64,000 bases of DNA from Rhizophagus clarus (GCA_015698045.1 BLAL01000356.1:248001-312000); one strand, 5' to 3'; counted from the stretch's first letter, positions 21,131-32,091 are shown. Notes: generated by a model not told the origin, from the sequence alone. Made by a program: numbers and translations.

Positions 21131-23475
21131 ACGAATATTATTAGTATATTTTATATTTATTTTTTTTGGTTATATAATTATTACTGGATATTTTATATTT
21201 TTTTTTATTTTTTTTGTACAGTTGATTATATGTGGATTGGTTTATATAATTATCTTATATTACTATATACTATATACGTCAATATATATAAAATAAATGG
21301 TTTTTATTTGCTTATAAAATACAAAATGATGCTTTATTATTCGACCTTGAAAAACCTCTAGTTCGACCTATTTATCAATTATATTCGGATTACATATAGT
21401 AGTCGAATATAGTTTTTTTTTAGGGTCGAATAAATATGTAATAATGTCCTAATATAGGTAAAATAATGGTCGAATTTTCTTTCCAAATTTGAGACGATTG
21501 GCACCCTAAATGTGCCAAAAAAATTGGCCTCAATTTGACATAGGTTAGATCGTCATTTGACCTATATTCGACCTGGTCAAATTTAGGCCAAATTGTCCTT
21601 TTTTGACTAGTGTAATCCTCTTTACTAATATTTTGCTGGCTAAGAAGCGAATAGAAACCCTTTGACCCTTTCTAGGTGGAAGGCTTATTTTGTTGAACTT
21701 GTCCCATGAGTTGGTCCAGTCATATGGAAATACCCCTTTTCATAGAAGAAGCTTGATCTTATCTATTGAGTAGCCTTTCTCTGTAAAGTACCTAACAGTT
21801 AGAGGGAATTTTTCAAGCTTTCCTCCTAGACATTCTACTAATTTATCTAGTCTTATTCCCATATGCTAAAAGCTATCTAAGAACTGAAGCTGTCCTACGT
21901 CCATGGCTTTGTACTTTCCTATATTTTCTGGGATGCAATTTAGCTTATCAGCCGTGAATTTGCTCACAACTTTCATAAGCGGATGAGAGTCATATCCCCA
22001 GAAATTATGACATATAAGTGGCACTTTAGTTTTGAAAGAGCCTATTCGCAATTTTTTGTTACAAGAGTCATGAACTGGGCCTCGATACTTTCCATTTATA
22101 TGGTCATGATCTTTTACTTTTTGATTAAGAGCACTTAAGGCTTCTCGGTATCTTTTCTGCACCTCTTTCTTTTCAGGATGCTCCTTTTCCATACATGTTT
22201 CCCATTCCTTAACTTCTAATAATCTATGCTTTGCTTCTTCGAGTTTTTTTATTACCTCTGGTGCTGGTTTTAAGAAAGGTCCCTTGCAAATCCAGCATTC
22301 AGTCACTTCATTATACGCCTTCAAGTCTCCTGGTGCCATTATCATTTTAGCCGGTGCAGATAAATCTTCTTGGATAGCTAAGAGTTCCTCTTCGATTTTT
22401 GTAACGAATCTTTCTAAGGCATCTGGGTCTCTATATAGATCGTGACTCACAATCTCATAATTAAGTGAACTATCCATGCGAATCACTACATAGCAATAAC
22501 CACTTGGCTTATGCCTCTGTATTCTTTCAGTATGGATTAGTTTTGTTTTTTCTTCAGAAGTTAGATTTTCGGTTAAGCATTCTAAATCCCAGAATATTCG
22601 GTATAGGTTTGGTTGCATGCATTTATGATTATAAAAAGCTTTGATACTCTTATTTTTTATTGGCATTTGTGGTCGTTGAGGAGCATTATTTAAACCCTTG
22701 CATTTCGGCAAATGTTCCTTATACCCTTTCTCCGCTGAATATACATGAAGGCAATATCGGCATAGATATTTTCATCCTTTATGCTTACTATGATTGTATA
22801 CTAGCTTGTGCAGATCTTTGATTATGCAGTAATGACTTCTATCTTCTTCCGTAATTACTAGAAGATTTACTTGCTTATATTCATCTCTCCTTCTTTCTGA
22901 AATATAGCGAAAGTCAAGACATTTGTTTTGGTTGTGCCATTCATAGACATATAGACTGATTTCTGGGTTATTTTTTTCGAACTTTTCATAAACTGGTGTT
23001 GAGATTGGGAATATCGTCCATATTAAGCTCCTTCACAAAATCTTTATATAGCTGATGCGGATTTCTTTTTGGATGAACTTTAACTGGATGCAAAGTTCCT
23101 AGGACACACCATCTGAAACACCAGTCATCATTATTTTGAATATTAATAATTCCATTATTATATTTTGGCAAAGTTTCTGGCAAAGGTATATGGGCGGTAG
23201 GGCCAATCAGATTGAAATCAGATATCTCTATACTAAATTCTTCTATATATTCTGGGTAAGCATCAGACATTTGGTATATTAGTTAGCTCTAACCGTCACG
23301 CTATTACTTGCTTATATAATTTTTTCTTTAATTATTTATTTCCTATGTACCTATCACTTTTCGATTAGTGAAGACAGCATTTGCAGGCTTGCCAGAACAG
23401 TTTTAGCTATCTTCCCGAAACTGAAGCATTAACTATTTATTAATTAATCTTTTCAAATCTAGTAATAAAAGTAGG

Positions 23476-23904
23476 ATGATCGGTGAATATTCTTACCCAT
23501 TTCTCTGCAATACCAGAAAGACTTGTGGGAATGCTAGTACTAGGCCTGAAGGATGTCAATTCCATTGGAAGGCTAAAAAACGTATACATTGTTCTGATTG
23601 TAGTAAACCTACTGCTTCAGCTTGTGGACGATACCCATTACATATCAGAGGGTACTATGTTACCTGACATTATAATAGACTTCGATCAGAAAGTCTTCGA
23701 TCAAAGATGCAAGAAAGACTTCGATTAGTGATACAAGAAATAGAAGAAAGACTTCGATCAGAGATACGAGAAAGAACTTATGAGGAAATAATGGTTGCAC
23801 ATAGAGACAAACTTGCAATTCTTAATATTTCACTCTGCAGGGAATGCTTTCATCAGATAAAATTAGAAGAAGGAGAATATTGTGATAGTTGTCGGCCAGA
23901 ATAA
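23476..23904 (+). pseudogene. Cys-rich zinc protein beside PolB, one TGA
   Basis: One frame runs from the ATG at 23476 to the stop at 23904, broken only by a TGA at 23665-23667 where CGA would fit. The N-terminal half (LCNTRKTCGN..RPEGCQFH, CSDCSKPT) matches the 92-residue protein at 27228-27503 of the younger Polinton (CGNGCDKPEGCHLH, CRACGKPTK). The middle has degenerate repeats of LRS.I.ER. The C terminus has CRECFHQI and CDSC, again mirroring CSYCNKSLYQI. It is likely a zinc-binding protein. It is transcribed divergently from PolB, as in the younger element's right end. Confidence 0.7.
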
Positions 23905-23919
23905 ATTTCCTGGCAGGGT

Positions 23920-24780
23920 GGAATTGTTAGATTTAAATGAATAATGTATTAGATAAGAAGTTAGCTAGCGTGAAGCCAATTCCTGATATATATTTTTTGT
24001 TAGACTTATAAATTTCCCGGCAAGGCAAAATAATTAGACTTAAATTTTTTCGTTAAAGTTTTATGCTACTTGATGAGTTAACCTATGCTGAGCCCGTTCT
24101 TGACTAAAGAAAAGTTGAGACAATTTCGCGAATTTTGCAGGGGTGACATTTCGTTAGACTTTTATATAAAATATGATTTTTAGTAAGCTAGCCTGCATTA
24201 AGCCCATTCTTGATTAAGGAAAAGTTGGGACAAAAATCTCGTTAGACTTGATTAACAATTATGCTATTTAATGAGCTAGCTTATATAGAAAGCATTCTTG
24301 TATATAGTAAACTTCGTTAGATTTAAAAAGTCACATAATTTTTCATTAGACTTATTTATGAATTTTTGTTAGACTTAAGAAAACTGTTAGACTTATTTAT
24401 GAGGTAATAAGAACCATTAGACTTATTTTCGTTAGACTTAATTTTTCATTAGATTTATTTATAGGGTAATAAGGACCGTTAGACTTATTTTCGTTAGACT
24501 TATTTAATAAATATGTTAATTAATGCGCTAATCCTTGTAGAATCAATTCCTGATATGTTTATTTTCATTAGATTTAATAAATATAACTGAAAAAGTGATA
24601 TAGAAATTAAGATTCTAGAACCGTTAGAAGCTTTTCTAATATATTAATAAAAATCGATATGCTTTCTGAGGTTGGAGAAGCCATACAGAATTAAGAAATA
24701 TAATATAAAAATTAAGATTCTAGAGCTGATAGAAGCTCTTCTAATATAATAAGAAAAAATCGATATTGTTTTTAACGTTC
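23920..24780. repeat. GTTAGACTTA array and 100-bp duplication
   Basis: The motif GTTAGACTTA (or ATTAGACTTA) occurs a dozen or more times, irregularly spaced. From about 24610 and again from about 24710 a segment with ATTAAGATTCTAGA, AGAAGCTCTTCTAATAT and AAAAATCGATAT is duplicated with a period near 100 bp. This probably is the terminal or subterminal repeat of the decayed Polinton. Confidence 0.65.
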
Positions 24781-25059
24781 TGTGGCCCACACACACAATG
24801 TTTCAGTGGGGGCCAGACCTTCAGTCCTTAAACCTCACTTTCACATTGTGTAGTGTAATATAATATAATTGGGTTCAGAATTAAAATTATTATACCTACC
24901 AGAGCATCAATTTTCTAATCATAAACTGGGTGTATGGTTATCAATGCTTTGTGCTGCAAGATGCTCTGATGTTACTTTTTGATCTCATGATAAATTTAAG
25001 GTATAATTGAGTTGTATGTTAAAAAATTATAAACACACTAATAGCTGAATAAAAAATAA

Positions 25060-25440
25060 TTTTTAATTCTATAGTATTAATTTTGGACTAAATCACAAAA
25101 TCCAATACAAGAAAAACAAGTTTTGAGATAATTTTTTTAAAAAAAATTATTAATAAAATTTATTTTCAGACATTTTTTAGGGTGGGTTACTTATTGGTAA
25201 TAAGTAATAAAGTTTTATCTAAAGTCAAAATACTTAAAATACTTAAATTCAGACTAGTTCTAGGACTGATTGACTGACATCGGTCCCAAGCAAATCATTA
25301 AATTTTGATATGATGATTAAAAAAAAATTATTATTAAAAATTATTTTCAGATCGTTTTTAGGGTAAGTTACTTATTGGAGGTACGTAATCAGGATTGGTA
25401 AGTGATCAGCAATGTTGAAATTACCTTAGGACTAATTTTT
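25060..25440. repeat. Diverged direct repeats in an intron or insertion
   Basis: Two copies of a roughly 60-bp block (AAAAATTATTAATAAAATTT, ATTTTCAGA, TTTTTAGGGT, GTTACTTATTGG) lie at about 25125-25200 and 25315-25385. They sit between exon-like pieces of the broken gene. This may be another small insertion; clear ends were not found. Confidence 0.45.
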
Positions 25441-26456
25441 GGTCAGTCTGGATTAAACCAACCCTAATCAGATAGGATTTCTTTCCAACAATCCTTCAAA
25501 TTTTACAGAAACTTTTTGTCTTATTTTCAACAAACATTGAATGATAATAAAAAAACCAGAGATAGAAAACAACGTATATTATCAATTATTGCCAATGATT
25601 TTACCTATGAAGAATTAGAACACAATTTAGAAGTAAGAATATACTTTTAATTAGTATAATATTGTTAGTAATTTGAATGCAATAACTAATTATTAAATCT
25701 AATATCACAGGTTGCATCTTATACCATTTTTGAATTAAGAAAACATATTATATTGAATGGTTTTAGTGTTCCACCTGTTAAAAAGCCAAAATTTTATCAT
25801 TTAAAGTTTAAAATAGAGCAAATTGATCAGTTTAATCATTTTTTCATGAAAAAGGATGTTGTTAACATGCACTCTTATCAAACTTATTCAAAATCAGGAT
25901 TACCTAAAATGTACTTACAGGACTATAAAAAGATGTTTTGAAAGAAATTTTCTGAAGAATATTCAAATAAAATGCATTATACAGCATTTATGATACGCTT
26001 ACAAAGTAGTAGATTTATTTATCAAGATGATTTGGGTGGTCTTTCTCTGGATGTAATGAATGTGAATATGAAATCTTTGCATATATTAATACCATTATTG
26101 CTACCTATATAGAAGATGAATCTTTAAAGGTATTATACTAAAGAATTTTTTATATTCAAGAATTTGATATTTGAAACTAATCTTATATTCTATAATACAG
26201 GAAGAATTAACTCAAAAATTGAATATTTTGAGAAAATATATGAGACGTGAATACATAAAAGATTTGAAAATTACCTCTTCAGGAACTCCAGTACATAAAT
26301 CTTACATATGTCATTATCTTAGCCATTTCTTTGAAATTTGTAATCTTCAACATTTTGAAATATATAATGATTGTGTAAAATCATTCCATTTTTTTGATCT
26401 AATAAAAAATTATATATATGAAAAATTATATGAATTATTAGATGATTATTTATATA

Positions 26457-27407
26457 GACAATTTTGGGAGTTTTGGGACAAAATGGCTATATACCTATAA
26501 ACAAGTGTAAGTCCCTCCAGGCTTAATTCCCAATATAAAAATTTATGTAATCTTTTAAGAGATCCAAATTCGATTGCAACATCAGGAAACATAACGAAAA
26601 TAAATATAGAATTTGGGTTTAAAATCAAGCTGGGCTCAAATCCTGTTAACATACCCACCTTGCCCAAATTTGATATTTACAAGCCAAAGGAGAGTGCCAT
26701 CATTGTTAACAAGCTAGCCGAAATTTAATTCCAAATAATATAACAAAAAAAGTATGCCATTCAGCTTGCCACCCAAAAGATCGAAGAGCATCGAAGACCA
26801 AAGTGTCTAAGCATGCTCATCGATCTGACATTACAAGCTAAATAAGTATACCAAATTTTAAGTTATCCTAGAATGAATTCTAAAGCTGATTTATTAATGA
26901 AATCAAATAAAGGATAAGTCTCACCTCGAAGTGGTGAGATTTATCCTGTCCGGTATCCAAATTCTTGATTAAAAAAAATTGAGTCTATTTTAGCATACCA
27001 TTATTTTTCTTAATATACAGGAAACCATTTTAAAGTCAATTCATTTAAAAATTCATTAAGAAAAATAAATCTCACCTTTGAGTGACCATATTTATATCGC
27101 ACCTAAAAGTAATATACAGGAAACCTTTCTAAAGCCAATTTGTTTGAAAATTCATTAAGTCAGATAAGTCTCACCTCTAAGTCTCACCTTTAAGTCTAAC
27201 CTTTAGGCGAAAAAAATAAGTCTCACCTCAAAGTATAACCTTTTCATTATATTGATCGAACATTTGGGCTTTATCCCGAAGAATATTCACATGACGAATC
27301 TGATAAAGGCTCTTATTACAATAGCTACATAGGTCATTATCAATCCCAGGAGGCTTATCTATCTTAGTAGGTTTGCCACATGCTCTGCATAGTCGGCACA
27401 ACTTAGC
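26457..27407 (+). repeat. Left terminal inverted repeat of Polinton (951 bp)
   Basis: It pairs with 39715-40665 with only scattered mismatches and no net gaps. It contains several copies of TAAGTCTCACC/TAAGTCTAACC (complement GTGAGACTTA). Its inner end lies inside the Cys-rich gene, near 27407, after which similarity stops abruptly. Confidence 0.93.
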
Positions 27408-27503
27408 TTTGCAATGTAAATGGCATCCTTCAGGTTTATCACAACCATTACCACAAATTTCACCAGTATTTTTAAGATGATAACAAACAAATTTTGCCTT
27501 CAT
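27228..27503 (-). CDS. Cys-rich zinc protein, mostly within the terminal repeat
   Basis: The frame is open for 91 residues from the ATG at 27503. Cys and His are arranged as zinc-ribbon-like pairs (CYHLKNTGEICGNGC, CHLHCKAKLCRLCRACGKP, CSYC). The C-terminal two thirds lie in the 951-bp inverted repeat; the first third lies just inside it. A relative with the same CGN..KPEGCHLH pattern sits beside PolB of the decayed Polinton, so it is a conserved element gene. It could bind the element termini or the terminal protein complex, but that is inference. No stops are present, and the right-hand copy is truncated. Confidence 0.75.
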   Translation of the reverse strand: MKAKFVCYHLKNTGEICGNGCDKPEGCHLHCKAKLCRLCRACGKPTKIDKPPGIDNDLCSYCNKSLYQIRHVNILRDKAQMFDQYNEKVIL

Positions 27504-27577
27504 TTCTTCTAGATGAATAAATAATTTTAATTGAAAAAAACTTTACACAATATAGTAAAACATATACTAATCATACA

Positions 27578-27961
27578 ATGAGTACACAAAATCAATTAGC
27601 TGATACCAAGCCCACATATCAGGAAATCGAACAAGCATTAATAAATGTAGTCAAAGCTGGCATCTATTATAGAAGGCCAAAGAAAGGTAAATTCATGCAA
27701 TCATATAAAGAAAGAATCAAAAAATTACGTCAGGCAGAGGAACCACAAGAATATGTATTAAAATTAGCCATGACGATATTTCCCAATAAAGATAAATATG
27801 ATAAAATCATGGATGATTATAAATCATGGTATGGACAAGATCCAAAGATTCTTAATTCAATTATAGAATTATACAAGCTATACCATAAATTAGCTAAAGA
27901 TTATTTTGTTACAGAAGACAAAGTTAATGAAGAGACAGAAGACTTCCTATCATCACTTTAG
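27578..27961 (+). CDS. Conserved Polinton helical protein (127 residues)
   Basis: An open frame starts at the ATG at 27578. Residues about 55-115 (EYVLKLAMTIFPNKDKY; then SIIELYKLYHKLAKDYF) match the ORF at 12500-12793 of the decayed Polinton. It is all-helical, Lys/Glu-rich and has no Cys. It is convergent with the integrase gene, only about 5 bp from its end. Its role is not known; conservation across two diverged elements supports it as a real gene. Confidence 0.75.
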   Translation: MSTQNQLADTKPTYQEIEQALINVVKAGIYYRRPKKGKFMQSYKERIKKLRQAEEPQEYVLKLAMTIFPNKDKYDKIMDDYKSWYGQDPKILNSIIELYKLYHKLAKDYFVTEDKVNEETEDFLSSL

Positions 27962-27965
27962 AAAT

Positions 27966-29078
27966 TTATTTTGTAAGAATCCACTGAGGAGGTAATTCCG
28001 TATCAAAGGGAATAACCATCAATTCTTCTCAAACAAAAGATCTTTGTGGGCCATTACCATCATCATCTTCCAGCCAATATAATACTGGCTGATTTTTTTG
28101 CACCATAGATTCAAGAATATGATAAATATGAGGAGACCAATTTAAATCACCAGCACGATGTCTTCCACCCTCCAAATCACCAGGATAAAGTAAATAACGA
28201 ACAAGAACATCACTAGAAAGCTTCTCTTCATCAAAACCTAATGGACCATCACGGGAATAAGAAGGCTTAGCAATAACCTCTTCTTTCTCAATAGCTTCAA
28301 CAGGAGAAATACCAATCTGACGTGTGATAGAATTATTAATGTCCTCAACAATTAAAGGCAAATTCTTAACCCAAACCCTAGAACGATCATTTAAATGCAA
28401 AGACAAGAGATCAGAAGCATCCTGGGAAGGAAATAGTTTTTCAACCAAGGTACGATTATATCTTTCAACAATACCCATAGTACGTTTAGATTTGGCCTTC
28501 TGAATTTTTACATTATGTTCCATCATAAGCACCTCACATTCTCCCTTAAATTCAGAGCCCCTATCAGTGATTAATAATTTCGGCCAGACCAGAGGAATTT
28601 CAGGATCATCATAAATTTTCTCAAGTGCTCAAGCAATAGTCTTTGAAGTTAAGATTCCCTCTCTATCCTTGACACTATATGCACCAATAGGAATAGATGC
28701 TTTATATCTAGAAGCAACATCCACTACATTAAGACAAAAAAGATAAGTAATTCGTCCTACTTTATCATAAGGCATATAAAGAACATCTGCCTGATGGACT
28801 TCATTGGGCGTAGTAATAGAGGTAAAACTTGCACAAGGAATATATCTAGGACGTGGCATATGTATTTGGTGTACAGCCTGTCTCTCAAGCCAGTCCTTCA
28901 CTTCATCAATAGTAAAATCATATCCAGCCTTAATAGAAGCTTCAAACAATTTTTTAGCATTTCGATGATAACCAATAGGCTGATAATAAATCTTTTTCAA
29001 AGCAATAGAAATATCAAGATTTCGAGCCTTACCAGAATCTATAGGAATAATAGGTAATAATGGGAGTTGAGCCGGCAT
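27966..29078 (-). pseudogene. Polinton integrase with two TGA stops
   Basis: One frame runs from the ATG at 29078 to the TAA at 27968-27966. It is a retrovirus-like DDE integrase that would cut and join element ends at a new site. The core shows ADVLYMPYD (first Asp), TDRGSEF (second Asp) and GIVERYNR (Glu). The N-terminal region (KKIYYQPIGYH, DEVKDWLERQAVHQIH) is typical of Polinton integrases. In-frame TGA codons interrupt it after TSKTIA (near 28630) and after RSFV (near 28030); in both the next residues continue the expected sequence and Arg (CGA) fits. No chromodomain was recognised at the C terminus. The start overlaps the opposite-strand Gag start by 19 bp. Apart from the two stops it is complete. 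Confidence 0.88.
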
Positions 29079-31051
29079 ATCTTGATCAGTTAAACAGCAA
29101 TTTTGATCTAGGGATAAAGTTAGTACAAAAGAAAATCCACAAACTTAAAGAGGAAATTAAAGCCTGTGAGCGATATATTTCCCATCTTGAAAAGAACCTT
29201 CAATCCTGTAATGAAGAAGTTAATCACCTAAAGGATAAATGTAAGGTTATTCAAGGTGAGCTTAAAAAGTGTCAGGATCATCTGGAACTAAAAGAGGAGG
29301 CATTAATAGTCCAAGACAGACGAATCATCCAGCTAGAAGATAGAATAGATAAACTTAAATCTTGTATACAAGAATTATCTAAATCTAATAATAATCATTC
29401 TGAAGAAGAACAAAAAAATATGGCAATACCTGATATTTTAATAAATATCGCTACAGCACTAGATCGGGTAGAGGCATATATTGATGGAGATACATCATTT
29501 AACCCTAAAAATACATTAAATGGTATACGAATTTCATTAACAACTGCTCGTGGACTTATGCAAAGACATGCTCAAGATGCTATTAACATGCAAGGTTTAT
29601 ATCGTATAGCTAATGATCGAATCAATGGCCTTAGGAATGATTTAACAACTACTAGAAATCAATGTCTTCGAAGAGCTCAGCTACTGACTTTAGCATATAA
29701 TAATGAGGTAAATGAGCGTTGACGATGGTGGCAAATAGCACAGGATAGGCAAACTAATGGACAAAGGATAGCCTTAAGAAAGCAAAATCGAATAAATGTA
29801 TTAATAGGAGAAAAAGCTATTCTTCAGCGAATAAATCAGAGACGCAAAGCAGAGGCAGAATTAGCAGAATTCAATCGGGCATTTGTATTTAATAGATACC
29901 AAAAATGGAAGGTTAGGGAATTAAATTCACGACAAATTATCTTGAATTTACAAAACAATCCATTATTAGCAAATATGGCAAACTTAGTAGATGTACACAA
30001 ACTCATAGATCCACAACTTGCATCCCTCCCATATTATGATGGACAAGAAGAGCCAGATTCATATTATGCAAAACTTAGAACTATAAATGAAACAGCCCGA
30101 CCACTAGCAGTTGCTCATTTTAATCTTCAAGCCAGAACTAATAAAATGATAGGAAAGATGACAGGAAGATTCCATCCTGTTCCAGCAACTAATCCATATA
30201 ATGCAAATAATGCAATTAATAATGAACCTGAATTCCTGAATTGGCTACAAGGCAAGTATCGTAAAGTAATGGTTGGAACTAATCAAGATGCTATGAGAGC
30301 ACTTATGACAGAAAGATTCTCTACAATGGATACAGCAGATACTTATGAAAAGAGGATTAAACCATATGCCCAAGGACTTGTTTATGCTGATATTTTGCCA
30401 TATCTATATACCCATATGCCTCAATATATAGAAATGAGACTTAGACATGCTAATCCACCTAATTTGGGTACTTTCTTTACAGATTTACGAAGAATTTGGT
30501 TAGAAAGTAGGGGGCGAATTCCAGAACAGCAACCTTATTCCAACCAGGCTTTACCTGCTCAACCACAAAAAGAAAGACTTAGTGTTCGGCTAGCAAGAGA
30601 TTTGGGTTATACAGGAATAGGAACAGATGATGATACATTAGAAAAGTTTATTTATGAAGATCTTACAAAGAGATTTGGAGGAGGGCATATAGCACATGTT
30701 AGAAAGAGTCCTTTTACACCTAAAAGTACATATGCCACGAAGAAAATTGTTAGAAAGATAGTGCCAAGCAAAGCATCAAGTAAACTTGTCCGGCATTGCT
30801 CAGTATGTGGAAAGGCTGGTCATACAAAAATTAATTGTTCTAGACTTAAGCGGACTAAGAAAGTTAATTATGTATATCAAAATGAGGAAGAAGATCCTGA
30901 AGACTCTGAAGAATACATATTGGAAGAAGAAGAAGAAGAAGAAGATCCTGAAGAAGAAATCGAAGAGGATGATGAATATATTAATGATGATGACGAATCA
31001 CAAAATTGCTATGCTTTAAAAAAAAAGTGGTGCGAAGTGGAATACCTATAA
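29060..31051 (+). CDS. Gag-like protein with coiled coil and CCHC knuckle
   Basis: One frame of about 663 codons from the ATG at 29060 is broken only by a TGA at 29720-29722 (CGTTGACGA, where CGA CGA is likely). Residues 1-115 are a coiled coil (KKIHKLKEEIKACERYISHL start); 120-215 are a second helical segment. Residues about 300-520 look like a Gag capsid-type helical domain (FLNWLQGKYRKVMVG; RIKPYAQGLVYADILPYL). Then comes a CCHC knuckle CSVCGKAGHTKINC (C-x2-C-x4-H-x4-C) in a basic region, and an acidic Glu/Asp tail. This order resembles Gag of LTR elements, although no LTR or reverse transcriptase is present. It overlaps the protease frame by 46 bp. It is likely a structural, nucleic-acid-binding shell protein; this is inference. 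Confidence 0.8.
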
Positions 31052-32091
31052 AAAAAAGTACCAAACCAAAAGAAGGAGCCACCAAGAAGTCCCCTACTTC
31101 CAAGTTTCGTACTAGCAATATAGCCATAGCTACAGATCTAATGTATCAAATAGCATTAAAATCGTCAATAGCATCATTAGTCCCTCATTGTCCTAGAGAG
31201 ATTCTTATAGAAATTTCAAAATTTATTAATATGATATTTCCCAAAATAAAAGACCATTGCTTGAATACAGAAATGCCAAATGATACGGTTAAAAGAAGGG
31301 AATTAGCATGGGAAAATGTTACAAAAAAATTTCAAGATGTTTTATTTCCACTAATACAGGCCATAAATACCGAACAGAAGCTTCTTTTACAAGTTCCAGA
31401 AAATAATAATGAAACTGTTCCAAATGCCCCCAGCCCAAATGAAGATATAGTTATAGCAGATTCTACTAAAATAAAGGAAATTAATGCTACATCCTCTAGC
31501 TATGCTAAACCAGAAAGCATTCAACTAGATTATGCCATTAAGGCTTATGCTACAGCTCAAAAAAAAAATAGCCAAATATATTGGCCAAAGCCCTTGGAGA
31601 TAAATTTTCTCCAAATAAAGGATGCCGATGATATTGCAACCATCTCATGTAAGGTAGGGGATATAGCTATACCATATGCAATGATTGATAGTGGATCAGA
31701 TTCATCAATATTCTCAGAAAATGTTGCTATTCATTTGGGTCAAAAAATAAATAGAAAGAAGATTCATCGACTTAATGGGGTTGCAAGTAAGTCTCATTCT
31801 CTTGGTACGGTTGATAGTGTTCCTGTAACTATAGAGGATAAGGAAAATAGAGATACCATTTCAGATGAATTTTCTGTCGTCCCTACAGAATATGATGATA
31901 ATGGAAATGAGTTATCACTATTTATTCTTGGAACGAAATGGCAACATCGGGCAGGATGGGAACCCTTAGTAAAGGGAGAATTTAAGACAATCCGAAATGG
32001 AAAGACTATTACCATCCCCTTATCAGTTCACAAGTCTCAGCGTAATGTCTTTACTGTAGGAAAGGGGCCAGAACCTGTAAAAAAAAACTAG
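31006..32091 (+). CDS. Retropepsin-like aspartic protease, -1 frame to Gag
   Basis: The frame of 361 codons has the catalytic motif MIDSGSDSSIFSE (DSG type) at about 31.68-31.71 kb, with flexible-flap-like and C-terminal segments (FILGTKWQHRAG) around it. It would cut the Gag polyprotein. The upstream half (about residues 1-170) is a linker with basic and Asn-rich parts and the phrase LIEISKFINMIFPKIKDH, without known domain. It has no convincing start of its own; -1 translation from Gag is the simplest reading. It ends at TAG 32089-32091, directly after a second slippery sequence. An aspartic protease is not the usual Polinton protease, which is a cysteine adenain-like enzyme. Confidence 0.78.
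   Translation: MLCFKKKVVRSGIPIKKSTKPKEGATKKSPTSKFRTSNIAIATDLMYQIALKSSIASLVPHCPREILIEISKFINMIFPKIKDHCLNTEMPNDTVKRRELAWENVTKKFQDVLFPLIQAINTEQKLLLQVPENNNETVPNAPSPNEDIVIADSTKIKEINATSSSYAKPESIQLDYAIKAYATAQKKNSQIYWPKPLEINFLQIKDADDIATISCKVGDIAIPYAMIDSGSDSSIFSENVAIHLGQKINRKKIHRLNGVASKSHSLGTVDSVPVTIEDKENRDTISDEFSVVPTEYDDNGNELSLFILGTKWQHRAGWEPLVKGEFKTIRNGKTITIPLSVHKSQRNVFTVGKGPEPVKKN
31015..31021 (+). promoter_or_regulatory. Slippery heptamer T TTA AAA, Gag to protease
   Basis: In the Gag frame the codons are GCT TTA AAA AAA AAG. A -1 slip on T TTA AAA enters the protease frame that starts in the overlap (31006-31051). It has the canonical X XXY YYZ form. It lies in a nine-A run (31018-31026), so a simple indel or an assembly error is an alternative explanation. 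Confidence 0.55.
32082..32088 (+). promoter_or_regulatory. Second slippery heptamer A AAA AAC before TAG
   Basis: The protease codons are GTA AAA AAA AAC TAG. A -1 slip at A AAA AAC continues CTA GCA GAC CGT into the zinc-finger frame that follows. This is one of the most efficient natural -1 heptamers. It too sits in a nine-A run, so loss of one A is the competing explanation. Confidence 0.5.

Larger units (their letters stand above)
14725..21612 (-). mobile_element. CACTA (Plavaka-type) transposon, 6.9 kb, inside PolB
   Basis: The left end is CACTAGTCGAAAAAGGA at 14725. The right end at 21612 is the complement of CACTAGTCAAAAAAGGA. A 3-bp duplication TAA flanks it (14722-14724 and 21613-21615). 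Removing the element joins CATGTTCATAA to TCCTCTTTAC, which matches the uninterrupted sequence CATGTTCATAATCCTTTTG at 36840-36860 in the intact PolB, so the insertion point is confirmed. Subterminal regions hold short repeats (ATTCGGCC, GGTCAAATT types). It carries a broken transposase on the minus strand and a second gene on the plus strand, the common two-gene CACTA layout. Confidence 0.95.
12947..23270 (-). pseudogene. Protein-primed DNA polymerase B, split by CACTA element
   Basis: The gene begins at the ATG at 23270 (HIPLPETL and DDWCFRW, typical of the N-terminal part of these enzymes). It continues through the exonuclease region (FWDLEC near 22.6 kb, CHNFWGYDSH near 22.0 kb) to 21613. 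After the inserted element it resumes at 14724 with RGGMTMASHRYAKANNP and the motif A region DDMNALY. Motif C is YTDTDS near 13.55 kb, and the C terminus ends at a TAG at 12949-12947. Several stops (TGA at PolB motif B side, TAA after EEIPDI) and at least two frame changes occur. The enzyme would replicate the Polinton by protein priming; this copy is dead. Homology to the younger PolB is evident but diverged. Confidence 0.9.
10953..24780. mobile_element. Decayed Polinton/Maverick, left and right ends not found
   Basis: The stretch contains relatives of at least four genes of the younger Polinton at 26457-40665, in matching order and orientation: a small conserved ORF (10953-11153), a helical protein (12500-12793), protein-primed PolB (12947-23270) and a Cys-rich protein next to the PolB start (23476-23904). 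No integrase was recognised. A CACTA element (14725-21612) sits inside the PolB gene. The right flank (23.9-24.8 kb) is full of GTTAGACTTA motifs, resembling the GTGAGACTTA motifs in the terminal repeats of the younger element, so the terminal repeat probably lies there. The stated limits are approximate. Confidence 0.7.

Noticed and set aside
23920..24620. Regularly recurring GTTAGACTTA could look like a CRISPR array
   Set aside because: Spacing is irregular, the motif is only about 10 bp, there is no spacer uniformity and no cas gene; the genome is eukaryotic. It is a transposon subterminal repeat.
24781..24850. CACACACAATG / CATTGTG inverted pair as an element terminus
   Set aside because: The pairing is short and no matching far end or target duplication was found; it may belong to the 5' end of the broken gene family but cannot be supported.
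28030..29722. In-frame TGA codons as selenocysteine or reassigned codons
   Set aside because: TGA also terminates many normal frames here, TAA and TAG lesions occur as well, and the positions fit decayed CGA codons.
29060..32091. Gag and protease as an inserted LTR retrotransposon
   Set aside because: No long terminal repeats, no reverse transcriptase, no RNase H, no primer-binding site and no extra target duplication were found; the frames abut the Polinton integrase and other element genes.
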